A stretch of DNA of 6,540 bases. Source: Sutterellaceae bacterium (GTDB lineage Bacteria; Pseudomonadota; Gammaproteobacteria; Burkholderiales; Burkholderiaceae_F). A program made the translations under genes and the position numbers. Where the stretch lies: NCBI GenBank assembly GCA_030531135.1, contig JAUNOJ010000100.1, forward strand, positions 1 through 6,540, in the 5' to 3' direction. The notes below the pieces were generated by a model. It had not been told where the DNA came from, did not search any database, and saw only the letters and a list, made by a program, of their open reading frames with translations. This document shows positions 1 through 5,204 of the stretch, piece after piece; the first letter of the stretch is position 1; each line of letters starts with the position of its first letter.

Positions 1-768
1 TTGATGAACGTGCAGTTTGCCGTCAAAAACGCCGTGACCGAAAATCCGATCGTCTATGTGTTGGAAGTCAACCCGCGTGCTTCCCGTACGGTGCCGTTCG
101 TTTCCAAGGCCACGGGCGAACCCTTGGCCAAGATCGCCGCTCGTTGCATGGTGGGTCAGACGCTTGAAAGCCAAAACGTGCGCGTGGAAGTCAAGCCCAG
201 CCACATTTGCGTGAAGGAAGCCGTATTCCCGTTTGCCAAGTTCCTGGGCGTCGACCCGGTGTTGGGACCGGAAATGCGTTCTACCGGCGAAGTGATGGGC
301 GTGGGCAAGACCTTCGGCGAAGCACTCTTCAAGAGCCAGTTGGGTTCCGGTTCCGTTTTGCCCCCGAAGGGCACGGTCTTTATCTCGGTGCGCGACGAAG
401 ACAAGCCGCGCGCCATCGTGGTGGCCGCAGAACTCTTGGATGCCGGTTATAACCTGGTGGCAACTCGCGGTACGGCAGCGGTCTTTAGCAAGGCGGGGCT
501 CGACTGTAAGATGGTCAACAAGGTTTCCGACGGTCGTCCCAACGTGCTCGACAAGATCAAGAACCACGAAATTCAGCTCGTGATTACGACGAGCAACGAA
601 TCTCGCGGCGAAATTTCCGACGCACGCGACATCCGTATGGCAGCTTTGGCCAATCGCGTCACTTACTACACGACGATTGCCGGGGGGCGCGCCGCCGTCG
701 AAGGTATCAAGCATCTCAAGGAAGCTCAGGTCTACTCCTTGCAAGAGATGTATGCCTCTCGCTCGTAA
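1..768 (+). CDS. carB: Carbamoyl-phosphate synthase large subunit, C-terminal part (5' truncated by window edge)
   Basis: CarB makes carbamoyl phosphate from bicarbonate, ATP and ammonia (delivered by CarA from glutamine) for arginine and pyrimidine synthesis in the cytoplasm. Only the last 255 codons are present; the family is about 1070 residues long. The frame is open at base 1, and the first codon (TTG) is an internal Leu of the family motif GLMNVQFA, not a start. Visible residues 1-115 are the end of the second ATP-grasp domain, with the metal/nucleotide-site motif EVNPRASRTVPF (22-33) and GPEMRSTGEVMG (89-100). Residues from about 125 to 255 are the MGS-like allosteric domain, which in Escherichia coli binds UMP, IMP and ornithine; TRGT (155-158) and VNKV (172-175) match its effector-site loops. 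No frameshift is seen, and the stop is TAA at 766-768. greA follows, a neighbour order familiar from beta- and gamma-proteobacteria such as Pseudomonas and Burkholderia. Identification is secure from recalled family motifs. Confidence 0.97.
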   Translation: MMNVQFAVKNAVTENPIVYVLEVNPRASRTVPFVSKATGEPLAKIAARCMVGQTLESQNVRVEVKPSHICVKEAVFPFAKFLGVDPVLGPEMRSTGEVMGVGKTFGEALFKSQLGSGSVLPPKGTVFISVRDEDKPRAIVVAAELLDAGYNLVATRGTAAVFSKAGLDCKMVNKVSDGRPNVLDKIKNHEIQLVITTSNESRGEISDARDIRMAALANRVTYYTTIAGGRAAVEGIKHLKEAQVYSLQEMYASRS

Positions 769-784
769 CCGAGTGTGAGAAAGG

Positions 785-810
785 TAGCGAGTCCGGTGTC
801 GGACTCGCTA
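785..810. repeat. Perfect 11-bp inverted repeat (hairpin) just after carB
   Basis: Arms 785-795 and 800-810 are exact reverse complements around the 4-nt loop GTGT. The repeat lies 17 nt after the carB stop. No T-run follows (the next bases are CAATACGCCC), so it is not a standard intrinsic terminator. It could be an RNA 3'-end stabilising hairpin, a Rho-related pause site or a protein-binding palindrome. The right arm overlaps TACAAT (809-814), a good -10-like hexamer, but no convincing -35 lies 16-18 nt upstream. Confidence 0.7.
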
Positions 811-847
811 CAATACGCCCTAAACCAGTTTTTTGAGTCCGCTCCTG

Positions 848-883
848 AAAAAGCCTAATTTTTTCGGGACGGCTTTTTGTTTT
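848..883 (+). terminator. Probable intrinsic terminator between carB and greA
   Basis: AAAAAGCC (848-855) pairs perfectly with GGCTTTTT (871-878) around a 15-nt loop, and the T-rich tail runs on as TTTTTGTTTT to 883. The loop is long for an intrinsic terminator. A second hairpin, TCCTGAAAAA (843-852) with TTTTTCGGGA (860-869, one G-T pair), competes for the same bases. If it works, it separates carB transcripts from greA, which would then need its own promoter. The only candidate I see is weak: TTGAGT at 833-838, 17 nt, then TAATTT at 856-861. Confidence 0.5.
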
Positions 884-905
884 CTTATTAAGTTGAAAAA
901 CCAAG

Positions 906-1388
906 ATGGATAAGCGAATTCCCATTACCGTAGCCGGTGCCGAAAAATTGCGCATGGAACTCGATGAACTCAAGCGCGTCAAGCGTCCGGCCGTGGTTCA
1001 GGCCATTGCCGAAGCCCGAGAAAAGGGCGACTTGTCGGAAAATGCCGAATACGATGCCGCCAAGGAAATGCAGGGCCATATCGAAGGCCGTATTGCCGAA
1101 TTGGAAGGCAAGATGGGCGTTTTGCAGATCATCGATCCCGCTTCGCTCAAAAACCAGGTGGGCGATAGAATCGTGTTCGGCGCTACTGTCGAATTGGAAG
1201 ACGAAGACGGTCAAGCCCGCACCTATCAGCTCGTGGGGGACGACGAGGCCGATATCAAGCAAAACCGCATCTCTATTTCTAGCCCCTTGGCTCGCAGCCT
1301 GATCGGCAAGTTCGAAGGCGACGAAGTTACGTGCCCGGCTCCCAAGGGCTTGGTGCACTACGTGATCGTGTCGGTGGACTACATCTAA
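906..1388 (+). CDS. greA: Transcription elongation factor GreA
   Basis: GreA enters the secondary channel of stalled, backtracked RNA polymerase and stimulates cleavage of the extruded RNA 3' end so that elongation resumes. The 160-residue product matches the usual length (about 158). Residues 1-76 form the N-terminal coiled coil, with the family signature [20 protein letters not shown] (27-46) followed by AEYDAAKE. D42 and E45 at the tip correspond to the acidic residues that hold the catalytic Mg in E. coli GreA (D41, E44). Residues from about 81 form the FKBP-like C-terminal domain, with [15 protein letters not shown] (121-135) and the ending [11 protein letters not shown] at 906 gives a full-length N-terminus ([15 protein letters not shown]), although the preceding GAAAAACCAAG is a poor ribosome-binding site. 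The gene follows carB by 137 nt and ends before a strong terminator. I see nothing abnormal in it. Confidence 0.97.
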   Translation: MDKRIPITVAGAEKLRMELDELKRVKRPAVVQAIAEAREKGDLSENAEYDAAKEMQGHIEGRIAELEGKMGVLQIIDPASLKNQVGDRIVFGATVELEDEDGQARTYQLVGDDEADIKQNRISISSPLARSLIGKFEGDEVTCPAPKGLVHYVIVSVDYI

Positions 1389-1411
1389 CCGAAATTTTCG
1401 GTCGAACAAAT

Positions 1412-1463
1412 AAGGCTGATCGTGTCGGCGCCTGCGGGCGTCTGGGCGATCGGCCTTTTTGTT
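1412..1463. terminator. Intrinsic terminator after greA, probably bidirectional
   Basis: Arms 1412-1422 and 1447-1457 form an 11-bp stem with one G-T pair, beginning AAGGC and ending GCCTT. A GC-rich inner section (GCGCC with GGCGT) can extend the structure. On the plus strand the T-run TTTTTGTT follows directly, 24 nt after the greA stop to the first arm. On the minus strand the same stem is followed by TTATTTGTT and lies 28 nt past the stop of the convergent lipoprotein gene, so it probably serves both genes. The plus-strand call is strong and the minus-strand role is inferred. Confidence 0.85.
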
Positions 1464-1485
1464 GTGCCAATAGAACAAAACCCGA

Positions 1486-2427
1486 CTATTGTTCGGGACG
1501 AATAAAGAGGTTAATGCGATCCTTTTCAAGCAAAGCCGGCGGATTGACACCCTTGGGACCCTTCATGGCTTTGATGTAGCTAAAGGTATATGGCGGCATA
1601 TTCGGAGCCATCCGGAAAAAGACGGCCGCCCAGTCGATAGCTTGCTTGGTACCGCCGATCGTATACATGCCGGTATCGCTTTCCGGGAAGAAGCGGTAGG
1701 CCGAAAACGAAGGGCCGAAGAGCGGGTTGGTTAAGCTCGGCGTTTGCGCAGTGTCGCGGTAGCGCTTCTTGTTACCCCAGACAACGACGGCGCAACGTTC
1801 GTCGTCGGTTTGTGTGCCGGTCCAGGCGGCACAGCCGAGCGACTCGTCTTTGAGTTCGATCACGATTCGATAGTCCAGAATCTGTCGATCGCCCGAAATC
1901 GGCCAAGCAAAGACTTGGGAGTCGGGAAATTGCTCTTGCATTGCTTTTTTCACGACCGTCGCAAAGTTTTCGACAAATAACGTACGAGCCTCGCCGCGAT
2001 CGGGCGCTTTGTCGGCAGGATAGTAACCGAAGAGTCCTAAACGCGCTTCGTGAGGCGTGCCTTTGTTGAGCCAATCGAAGAGTGCAAACCCCAAACCGAT
2101 GAAGGTCGCGTGCGTCCAGTTGGTCGTGCCGGGTAAAACGCCGGTGACGCCTGCCGAGTGGATCGCATCCGACCATAGCCAAGTGCCGACGGCAAGAGAA
2201 TCCGTCAGTATGGAGCCGTCGGAGGCGGTCACAACGTCAAAGTCTTTGGGCGCACGCTGGTCCTGAATGTCGCCGAAGCCGAACATCTTGGTGATGTTGC
2301 GTGCTCGACTCCAGTCATTCTGGTATTCCCGCTCATGGTGCAGACCGCTGTGGCGGTTGGAGGCCGCACAACCGGACAAGAGCGCGGCGGCGCAGATGCT
2401 TAACAAACAAATGGAAAGATTTTTCAC
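1486..2427 (-). CDS. Predicted outer-membrane lipoprotein of unknown function
   Basis: The 313-residue product starts with a lipoprotein signal peptide: VKN, a hydrophobic stretch (about 4-16) and the lipobox LSGC, with Cys20 as the lipidated residue. Position +2 is Ala rather than Asp, which in the usual Lol rule favours the outer membrane. I chose GTG at 2427-2425 because AAGGA lies 9 nt upstream and the signal peptide then has normal length; a TTG at 2472 would add 15 residues before it and lacks a visible ribosome-binding site. The mature part is soluble-looking and rich in aromatic residues. It has one hydrophobic patch (ATFIGLGFALFDWL, 107-120) and two further Cys (199, 212) that could form a disulfide bond. 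I recognise no known domain and assign no function. The gene is transcribed alone, convergent with greA and downstream of the phoR terminator. It is complete, and it is almost certainly real given the signal, RBS and flanking terminators. Confidence 0.85.
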   Translation of the reverse strand: MKNLSICLLSICAAALLSGCAASNRHSGLHHEREYQNDWSRARNITKMFGFGDIQDQRAPKDFDVVTASDGSILTDSLAVGTWLWSDAIHSAGVTGVLPGTTNWTHATFIGLGFALFDWLNKGTPHEARLGLFGYYPADKAPDRGEARTLFVENFATVVKKAMQEQFPDSQVFAWPISGDRQILDYRIVIELKDESLGCAAWTGTQTDDERCAVVVWGNKKRYRDTAQTPSLTNPLFGPSFSAYRFFPESDTGMYTIGGTKQAIDWAAVFFRMAPNMPPYTFSYIKAMKGPKGVNPPALLEKDRINLFIRPEQ

Positions 2428-2435
2428 CCCAGTCG

Positions 2436-2442
2436 ATCCTTT
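2436..2442 (-). promoter_or_regulatory. Ribosome-binding site that decides the lipoprotein start
   Basis: On the minus strand AAAGGAT reads toward GTG at 2427, with 9 nt between AGGA and the start. It sits inside the extra stretch that a TTG start at 2472 would translate, so it argues for the shorter protein with a normal lipoprotein signal. Confidence 0.7.
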
Positions 2443-2472
2443 TTGGTTAACATCAAAAGAACTTTTCCGCAA

Positions 2473-2478
2473 ATTCTA
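2473..2478 (-). promoter_or_regulatory. Candidate -10 box for the lipoprotein gene
   Basis: Minus strand TAGAAT (5 of 6 to TATAAT) lies 45 nt upstream of the GTG start and would place the transcript start near 2466. No good -35 hexamer is present 16-18 nt upstream (the best is TACAGC at 2496-2501), so it would be a weak or activator-dependent promoter. The rest of the gap up to the phoR terminator (2479-2625) shows no other convincing promoter or gene. Confidence 0.3.
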
Positions 2479-2625
2479 ACGAAAAGAAGACGGATGCTGT
2501 AGGCGAAGCCAATTTGCTGTTTGTGCCGGCGTTAGACTTCCTGTACTTGATGGGAGCGATCGAATTCGAGCCCCAAAGGATGTGTTTGCGTACGTAGGGC
2601 CGAAGGTCAAAGAAAGGAAAAGAAC

Positions 2626-2664
2626 CAAAAGAAAAAGCCGAACGTCGTAGAGGACGTTCGGCTT
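2626..2664 (-). terminator. Intrinsic terminator of the phoB-phoR operon
   Basis: On the minus strand a perfect 12-bp stem (arms 2653-2664 and 2635-2646, ending in GGCTT) closes a 6-nt loop and is followed by the T-rich tract TTTTTCTTTT. It begins 20 nt after the phoR TAG stop. This is a textbook Rho-independent terminator, and it isolates the lipoprotein gene from phoBR transcription. Confidence 0.93.
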
Positions 2665-2684
2665 GTCTGAGAACAACGGAGGGG

Positions 2685-4016
2685 CTATTTCTCCGAAACG
2701 CGCATGGAAGCGGGGAAAATGAGCGTAAAGGTCGAACCCTTGCCCAGATCGCTTTCCACCGTCATACGCGCATTGTGGTGCAGCAGCACGTGCTTGACGA
2801 TGGCCAGCCCCAAGCCGGTGCCGCCCGTGTCGCGCGAGCGCGATTTGTCTACGCGATAAAAACGCTCGGTCAGGCGCGGAATGTGCTTGGGATCGATGCC
2901 GATGCCGTTGTCTTTGACGCTCACGGCAATCGAATCGTCGTCTCGAACACGGCACTGTACTTCGATGGTGCCGCCTTCTGGCGTATAGCGAAGTGCGTTG
3001 GTCATGAGATTGACGACGGCACTTTGAATTTCGTCGCCGAAGCCCTTGACCGTGATCGGTATTGTGGAGCAATTGACGGTGTGGGTGCCTTGAGCCATCA
3101 CGCGAATTTCTTCGGCAATGCTGGTGACCATGTTGGACAACGAGAACGTTTCGGCCACCTTGTTGCTGCTGCCGATTTCAAGACGAGACAGGGTCAGCAG
3201 GTCGTTGACGATGCGTTGCATGCGTTGCGTTTGATCGCGCATGAGTTTCATGTGCTCGGTTTTCAAAACTGCGGTCTTGGCTTCGGGGCCGTCGTCCAAA
3301 CCTTGCACGGCCATATCCAAAAAGCCCGATAAAACCGTCAAGGGCGTTCTCAATTCGTGCGAAACGTTGGCCACGAAGTCGCGGCGCGTGTTGTCGAGGC
3401 GCTCCTGCTCGGTGATGTCGCGCACGATGATCAGCGCATTTTTCTTATCGGCCACCACGACGCTTAACTCGTAAACGAGGCCGGTTTCTTCACGACGCCA
3501 AATAAAAGGTTCTTCAAAATGCCCTGCCTTCAGATACGAAAGCAGAAGGGGATCGTGAATGAAAGCAAAGATGTGGCGTCCCACGTCGTCTTCTTCGCCG
3601 GGAATGCCGAAAATTTTCGAGGCGTTTTGATTGCACCAGGAAAATGCCCAGTCGTTTTTCACTAGAACAATGCCTTCGGGCAGAGCCGTTAAGGTTTTGC
3701 GATAACGCGCTTCTCTGTCGGAAAGACGCTTGGTATTTTTTTCAAACGCTTTGCGACTTTTGCCCAAACGGTAAAAGATTTCCGTCCAAAGCGCGGATCG
3801 AATCTGAGGAATGGTTTTTTCTTCGGGAGCTTCGAGCCACTGCGCAAGGTAGGAAATGTAGTTGAGGTGAATGATCACTTCGAGCAAAAGTCCGACGATC
3901 ATCGCCACCATCCCGTAGGTCGGCGTCCAAATGCCGGCGATGGCCAAAGACACGCAGCAAAGAATGATGAGCCTGAAAATGATCGGTCCCAAAAGACGAA
4001 GGCGTTTGCTAAACAT
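2685..4016 (-). CDS. phoR: Phosphate regulon sensor histidine kinase PhoR
   Basis: PhoR is the inner-membrane kinase that phosphorylates PhoB when phosphate is scarce. The 443-residue product has two N-terminal hydrophobic helices (about 11-28 and 34-50) joined by a very short loop (WTPTYG), the PhoR pattern of almost no periplasmic sensor. A PAS domain spans about 103-203 (ALPEGIVLV, SWCNQNASKIFGI, IIVRDITE). The HisKA segment FVANVSHELRTPL carries the phospho-acceptor His220. The HATPase domain has the N box (NLMTNALRYTP, from 336), G1 DNGIGI (369-374), the F box ERFYR and G2 GGTGLGLAI (398-406). No key residue is missing. ATG at 4016 is chosen because GAGG lies 5 nt upstream; a GTG at 4022 overlaps that ribosome-binding site. 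The gene lies 19 nt after phoB and is surely co-transcribed. The name rests on architecture plus the PhoB partner and Pho box. Confidence 0.93.
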   Translation of the reverse strand: MFSKRLRLLGPIIFRLIILCCVSLAIAGIWTPTYGMVAMIVGLLLEVIIHLNYISYLAQWLEAPEEKTIPQIRSALWTEIFYRLGKSRKAFEKNTKRLSDREARYRKTLTALPEGIVLVKNDWAFSWCNQNASKIFGIPGEEDDVGRHIFAFIHDPLLLSYLKAGHFEEPFIWRREETGLVYELSVVVADKKNALIIVRDITEQERLDNTRRDFVANVSHELRTPLTVLSGFLDMAVQGLDDGPEAKTAVLKTEHMKLMRDQTQRMQRIVNDLLTLSRLEIGSSNKVAETFSLSNMVTSIAEEIRVMAQGTHTVNCSTIPITVKGFGDEIQSAVVNLMTNALRYTPEGGTIEVQCRVRDDDSIAVSVKDNGIGIDPKHIPRLTERFYRVDKSRSRDTGGTGLGLAIVKHVLLHHNARMTVESDLGKGSTFTLIFPASMRVSEK

Positions 4017-4035
4017 CGGCACCTCTTGTGTCGGG

Positions 4036-4731
4036 TTATGCGGCCGAAGGCAAAACGGCGGCGCGATAGCCGATACCGCGCACGGTTTCGACCATGTCGG
4101 CGGCGTCCGACCCCGCCAATTGTTTTCTCAGACGCAGAATGTGGACGTCAATCGTGCGCTCGTCAAAGCTGCCGCCGTCGTCCCAGACGCGTTCCAACAG
4201 TTGCGAGCGCGAGTAAACGCGCCCGGGGTTGCTTGCCAACACCAAAAGCATCTTGAATTCGATTAGGCCCAGTTTGAGTTCCTGACCGTTGACTTTGGCA
4301 GAAAAACGCGCTTCGTTCATCACCAGGGGGCCGCAAACGACGTTTTTCTCCGCTTCGTTCGAGCCGCGGCGCAACACCGCGCGCATGCGCGCAATCAGTT
4401 CGCGCGGCGAAAACGGTTTGACAACGTAGTCGTCGGCGCCGCAATCCAAACCGGCGACTTTATCGCTTTCGGTGCCGCGCGCCGTGAGCATGATGACGGG
4501 AATGCCCGAGAGGCGTTCGTCGTGCTTGAGGTTGTCGAGCCACTGCAAGCCCGAAAGATCGGGCAACATCCAGTCCAAAAGAATCAGGTGCACCTTTTGG
4601 CTTTCCAAAAGGGTACGCGCTTCTTTCACCGAGCCCGCACGCAACACAGTGTAGCCCGAAGATTCGCATGCAAAACCGATCAATTCGCGAATGGCCGGTT
4701 CGTCTTCAACAACAAGAATGGTCTCTGCCAT
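4036..4731 (-). CDS. phoB: Phosphate regulon response regulator PhoB
   Basis: PhoB is the cytoplasmic transcription factor that, once phosphorylated by PhoR, binds Pho boxes and activates genes for phosphate uptake and scavenging. The 231-residue product (E. coli: 229) has an N-terminal receiver domain (about 4-120): acidic pocket E9/D10, phospho-acceptor Asp53 in LLDWMLPD, Thr83 in MLTARG and Lys105 in KPFSPREL. These run close to E. coli PhoB (LLDWMLPG, MLTARGEE, KPFSPKEL). After a short linker comes the OmpR-type winged helix (about 133-227), with EFKMLLVLASNPGRVYSR, a recognition helix in ERTIDVHILRLRKQL and the wing VRGIGYR. ATG at 4731 gives the normal N-terminus; a TTG at 4737 would add only two residues, and neither has a strong ribosome-binding site. 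A Pho box lies 48 nt upstream, so the gene is probably autoregulated. pst, phoU and ppx are not nearby in this window. Confidence 0.95.
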   Translation of the reverse strand: MAETILVVEDEPAIRELIGFACESSGYTVLRAGSVKEARTLLESQKVHLILLDWMLPDLSGLQWLDNLKHDERLSGIPVIMLTARGTESDKVAGLDCGADDYVVKPFSPRELIARMRAVLRRGSNEAEKNVVCGPLVMNEARFSAKVNGQELKLGLIEFKMLLVLASNPGRVYSRSQLLERVWDDGGSFDERTIDVHILRLRKQLAGSDAADMVETVRGIGYRAAVLPSAA

Positions 4732-4763
4732 GGTCAAAAGTTTAAAAAAGTTGAGTCGACAGT

Positions 4764-4769
4764 ATTGTG
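4764..4769 (-). promoter_or_regulatory. Probable -10 box of the phoB promoter
   Basis: Minus strand CACAAT (4 of 6 to TATAAT) starts 10 nt after the last Pho heptamer, the spacing known for PhoB-activated promoters, where the Pho box replaces the -35. AATACT at 4761-4766 is an overlapping alternative. Transcription would start near 4757, leaving a leader of about 26 nt. No -35 hexamer is seen at the standard position. Confidence 0.6.
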
Positions 4770-4779
4770 TGAAAAATCC

Positions 4780-4819
4780 ATGTCGAAATTATGACGAAAC
4801 AATGACAATTCGATGACAA
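4780..4819 (-). promoter_or_regulatory. Pho box: four PhoB-binding heptamers upstream of phoB
   Basis: On the minus strand, reading toward phoB, four heptamers occur at exact 11-bp steps with 4-nt spacers: TTGTCAT (4813-4819), TTGTCAT (4802-4808), TCGTCAT (4791-4797) and TCGACAT (4780-4786). The E. coli consensus is CTGTCAT with 4-nt AT-rich spacers. The first three differ from it at only one or two positions and the last is weaker. A poor fifth unit (TTTTCAC, 4769-4775) follows in phase but overlaps the -10 candidate. Position and orientation fit activation of phoB-phoR by PhoB itself. Confidence 0.92.
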
Positions 4820-4886
4820 AAAGCGCCGTGCAATCGACCGAAAATGCAATGCGAGGATGCATCGCAGCCGATCTGTTTCAAAAAAT

Positions 4887-4904
4887 GTTTGTTTCAAAGC
4901 AAAC
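4887..4904. repeat. Imperfect palindrome, possible operator
   Basis: GTTTGTTTC and AAAGCAAAC are reverse complements at 7 of 9 positions, giving an 18-bp dyad with outer half-sites GTTTG and CAAAC. The size suits a dimeric regulator, but no regulator can be named. A direct copy of GTTTCAAA also sits 16 bp upstream at 4875-4882. AT-rich DNA can produce such dyads by chance. Confidence 0.35.
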
Positions 4905-4965
4905 TTTTGCCACTTTGTTTGCAATGATTTTGTGGCCTAAAAGCGCCTTGAAAATGCCTCGAAAC

Positions 4966-4980
4966 CTCAAAAGTCCCTAG
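4966..4980 (+). repeat. Direct repeat copy 1: CTCAAAAGTCCCTAG
   Basis: This 15-base element matches the copy at 5021-5034 except for one extra A. The shared core AAAGTCCCTAG starts at 4970 here and at 5024 there, 54 bp apart, close to five helical turns. It may be the distal binding site of a regulator of the symporter gene. Confidence 0.6.
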
Positions 4981-5020
4981 AAAATCGGGGATGTTTACAC
5001 TTTTCCGAATGTTGATATTT

Positions 5021-5034
5021 CTCAAAGTCCCTAG
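5021..5034 (+). repeat. Direct repeat copy 2: CTCAAAGTCCCTAG
   Basis: This is the second copy of the element at 4966-4980. It runs into GG to make the palindrome CCCTAGGG (5029-5036). It ends 12 nt before the -35 of the candidate symporter promoter, with its centre about 55 nt upstream of the inferred start, a usual activator position. The function is inferred from position only. Confidence 0.6.
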
Positions 5035-5046
5035 GGTTATTACTAT

Positions 5047-5076
5047 CTGACACCGTTGCATTGAACAGACTAAATT
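5047..5076 (+). promoter_or_regulatory. Candidate promoter for the symporter gene
   Basis: CTGACA (5047-5052, 5 of 6 to TTGACA), an 18-nt spacer and TAAATT (5071-5076, 4 of 6 to TATAAT) could start transcription near 5083, giving a leader of about 120 nt. CATAAT at 5176-5181 is a better -10 (5 of 6) nearer the gene but has no -35. Neither is proven. Confidence 0.35.
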
Positions 5077-5089
5077 AGGCCTTAAGCGA

Positions 5090-5110
5090 ATTGAAACAAA
5101 AAATTTCAAT
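5090..5110. repeat. Inverted repeat ATTGAAA / TTTCAAT
   Basis: Arms 5090-5096 and 5104-5110 are perfect 7-bp reverse complements around CAAAAAA. In RNA this would be a weak hairpin inside the predicted symporter leader; in DNA it could be an operator. No T-run follows. Confidence 0.4.
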
Positions 5111-5119
5111 CGATTCAGA

Positions 5120-5135
5120 GACTGTGGTTTCAGTC
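5120..5135 (+). repeat. Small hairpin in the symporter leader
   Basis: GACTG (5120-5124) pairs with CAGTC (5131-5135) around a 6-nt loop. With the repeat at 5090-5110 it would give the leader two stem-loops. It matches no riboswitch that I recognise. Confidence 0.3.
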
Positions 5136-5192
5136 GGCGGAAGTAACAATCGGCAGGCATAACCCCACGTTCTCCCATAATGTCAATGCAAT

Positions 5193-5197
5193 AGGAG
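5193..5197 (+). promoter_or_regulatory. Strong ribosome-binding site of the symporter gene
   Basis: AGGAG lies 7 nt before ATG at 5205, the best Shine-Dalgarno sequence in the window, and it fixes the start. Confidence 0.85.
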
Positions 5198-5204
5198 TAG
5201 AGCA

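Larger units (their letters stand above)
4820..5204. other. Non-coding region between phoB promoter and symporter, rich in short repeats
   Basis: About 385 nt hold no convincing gene: the minus-strand reading frames here lack ribosome-binding sites and recognisable protein features. The stretch is more AT-rich than its neighbours. It contains AAAAGCGCC at 4819-4827 and again at 4939-4947, GTTTCAAA at 4875-4882 and 4891-4898, an imperfect palindrome at 4887-4904, two CTCAAA(A)GTCCCTAG elements, a candidate promoter and two small inverted repeats near the symporter start. It most likely holds the symporter's control region. Confidence 0.6.

Noticed and set aside
833..861. TTGAGT-N17-TAATTT as a greA promoter
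   Set aside because: It matches only 4 of 6 and 3 of 6 bases and overlaps the terminator-like hairpins, so it is too weak to list as a feature.
1389..1401. CCGAAATTTTCGG palindrome straight after greA
   Set aside because: The loop is too small for a useful RNA hairpin, and the strong terminator 11 nt further on explains transcript ending.
888..1550. A 220-codon minus-strand open frame over greA
   Set aside because: It overlaps greA in antisense and the shared terminator region, and shows no recognisable protein motif.
2545..2580. GAATTCGA-like sequence suggesting a tRNA T-arm or attachment site
   Set aside because: TCGAATTCGA (2560-2569) is a palindrome without a proper T-stem, and no acceptor, D-arm or anticodon arm can be drawn around it.
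5048..5060. TGACACCGTTGCA resembles a sigma-54 promoter (TGGCAC-N5-TTGCA)
   Set aside because: Only 2 nt separate the two halves instead of 5, and the invariant GG is changed to GA.
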